Assembly: GCA_003331985.1 (NCBI GenBank)
Contig: QOQK01000010.1
Location: 1-32,631, forward strand
Direction: 5' to 3'
DNA from: PS1 clade bacterium
GTDB lineage: Bacteria > Pseudomonadota > Alphaproteobacteria > RS24
Length of the DNA: 32,631 bases
Part shown: positions 31,887 through 32,631 of the stretch, piece by piece
Layout: each line of letters starts with the position of its first letter
Numbering within the stretch: the first letter of the stretch is position 1
Program-made: the position numbers and the translations under genes
Notes under the pieces: generated by a model
The model's input: the letters and a program-made list of their open reading frames with translations, nothing else
Database searches by the model: none
What the model was told of the DNA's origin: nothing

Positions 31887-32631
31887 TTACAGGCCAAGCA
31901 CGGTTTTGGATATGATATTCGCCTGAACTTCATTTGTCCCACCAAAAATAGTCCACGCCCGACTGTTCAAGTAACGCGGCGTCGCAATCTGTGCCCCTTG
32001 CGAGAAAATCGGTTGCGGGGCATTACCACCATAAAGCGGTCGTTGTGTTTCAAGTTGCAAAGCCGCATGACCGAAAAGATCAACGGCAAGACCATCAACC
32101 TCTTGACGGACCTTTGACGCGACAAATTTAATTAGCGAGGTTTGTGGCCCTGGCTCAAGGCCTTCCATAATATTAGCGAGTACCTGCAATTCCGTGACTT
32201 CCAGTGCCTGGGCGCGCAAACGAATATCTGCCAGTTTACGACGCCATGTTCGAGTTTCAGAAACTTTACAATCATCTTCAAAAATTTCTTGTGAAGCGGC
32301 CAAATCCAATCTTTCCAAATCGGCAAGCAATTCAGGGGCATGACAGGAGCCACCGCGCTCATTTTCGAGTAGAAATTTTGCAATTTCCCAACCCTGGCCT
32401 TCTTCACCGACAAGATTTTCAATCGGCGTGACAGCATCATCAAAGAATACTTGATTGACCTCATGGTCACCTGCCAGCGTGATAATCGGTTTTACCGAAA
32501 TGCCCGGCTGGTCAAGATCGAGTAGAATGAAGCTAATGCCCTGTTGAGGGCGTTCAGCCTTTTCAGTGCGGAGCAGACAGAATATTTTATTGGCATGGTG
32601 ACCATGCGTTGTCCAAATTTTACTGCCATTG
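31887..32631 (-). CDS. Acyl-CoA dehydrogenase, C-terminal part (5' end beyond window)
   Basis: The minus-strand frame is open from the window end to a TAA at 31887-31889, giving 247 residues. It starts inside the middle beta domain with NGSKIWTTHGHHANKIFCLL, continues GISFILLDLDQPGISVKPI and FFDDAVTPIENLVGEEGQGW, and ends in the helical domain with the FAD-binding signature IFGGTNEVQANIISKTVLGL. It dehydrogenates an acyl-CoA at C2-C3, passing electrons to ETF. The WTTHGHHA and ...GGTNE features suit the PimC/steroid-type FadE group, many of whose members work as unlike-subunit pairs. In GPQTSL a Gln stands where many relatives show Glu (GPEAS). The N-terminal ATG lies off the window. Confidence 0.9.
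   Translation of the reverse strand, partial: NGSKIWTTHGHHANKIFCLLRTEKAERPQQGISFILLDLDQPGISVKPIITLAGDHEVNQVFFDDAVTPIENLVGEEGQGWEIAKFLLENERGGSCHAPELLADLERLDLAASQEIFEDDCKVSETRTWRRKLADIRLRAQALEVTELQVLANIMEGLEPGPQTSLIKFVASKVRQEVDGLAVDLFGHAALQLETQRPLYGGNAPQPIFSQGAQIATPRYLNSRAWTIFGGTNEVQANIISKTVLGL

Noticed and set aside
1-32631. Naming the cluster as steroid, bile-acid or a specific aromatic degradation pathway
   Set aside because: No diagnostic enzyme (such as ring-cleavage extradiol dioxygenase, KstD or a thiolase) was seen, and the families present are too broad to fix a substrate.

Overview
The window looks like a bacterial catabolic island. It is most likely from a Gram-negative proteobacterium, because it encodes a TonB-dependent outer-membrane receptor with a signal peptide and C-terminal Phe. 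The gene mix (several Rieske oxygenases, SDRs, zinc-free MDR reductases, acyl-CoA ligases, SnoaL-like proteins, DUF3604, spinster-type MFS) resembles clusters known from marine or sphingomonad-like Alphaproteobacteria, but the taxon is an inference. I see no rRNA, tRNA, CRISPR array, insertion sequence or origin. Coding density is very high and no gene-free stretch exceeds 300 bases; the longest, about 216 bp at 5375-5590, carries a candidate operator.

Layout. (1) 1-1.76 kb, plus strand: the end of an NTF2/SnoaL-like protein, then a Rieske oxygenase alpha subunit. (2) 1.77-10.84 kb, minus strand and visibly AT-richer: LysR regulator; TonB receptor with its own terminator; a secreted DUF3604 (PHP-like) protein; and an SDR-P450-acyl-CoA ligase operon. 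(3) 10.99-15.22 kb, plus strand: a tightly packed or overlapping unit of MFS transporter, NmrA-like NAD(P)-binding protein, acyl-CoA ligase and SnoaL-like protein. (4) 15.23-19.22 kb, minus strand: Rieske, SDR, HTD2/MaoC-like hydratase and a second, paralogous Rieske. (5) 19.35-28.4 kb: short divergent and convergent units holding a third acyl-CoA ligase, four SDRs, three paralogous CurA-like MDR oxidoreductases, an ABM-type small protein and another SnoaL-like protein. (6) 28.39-32.63 kb, minus strand: acyl-CoA dehydrogenase (cut by the window end), then E1-alpha, E1-beta and E2 of a 2-oxo acid dehydrogenase complex; no E3 is present.

How the genes may work together (inference): a hydrophobic, ring-containing or polycyclic/terpenoid-like compound enters through the TonB receptor and MFS carrier. 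It is oxygenated by P450 and Rieske enzymes, and hydroxyls are oxidised by SDRs. Carboxylates are activated by the three CoA ligases. The CoA esters are then processed by acyl-CoA dehydrogenase, HTD2-like hydratase, SDRs and ene-reductase MDRs, with a 2-oxo acid dehydrogenase complex yielding acyl-CoA. The actual substrate cannot be read from the sequence.

The strongest non-coding signal is a shared inverted repeat, TATAAG-N5-CTTATA. It lies about 100 bp upstream of both the TonB-receptor start and the SDR-P450-ligase operon. A separate perfect 9-bp-arm inverted repeat lies between the divergent lysR and MFS genes. Together they suggest a local LysR-controlled regulon covering uptake and first attack.
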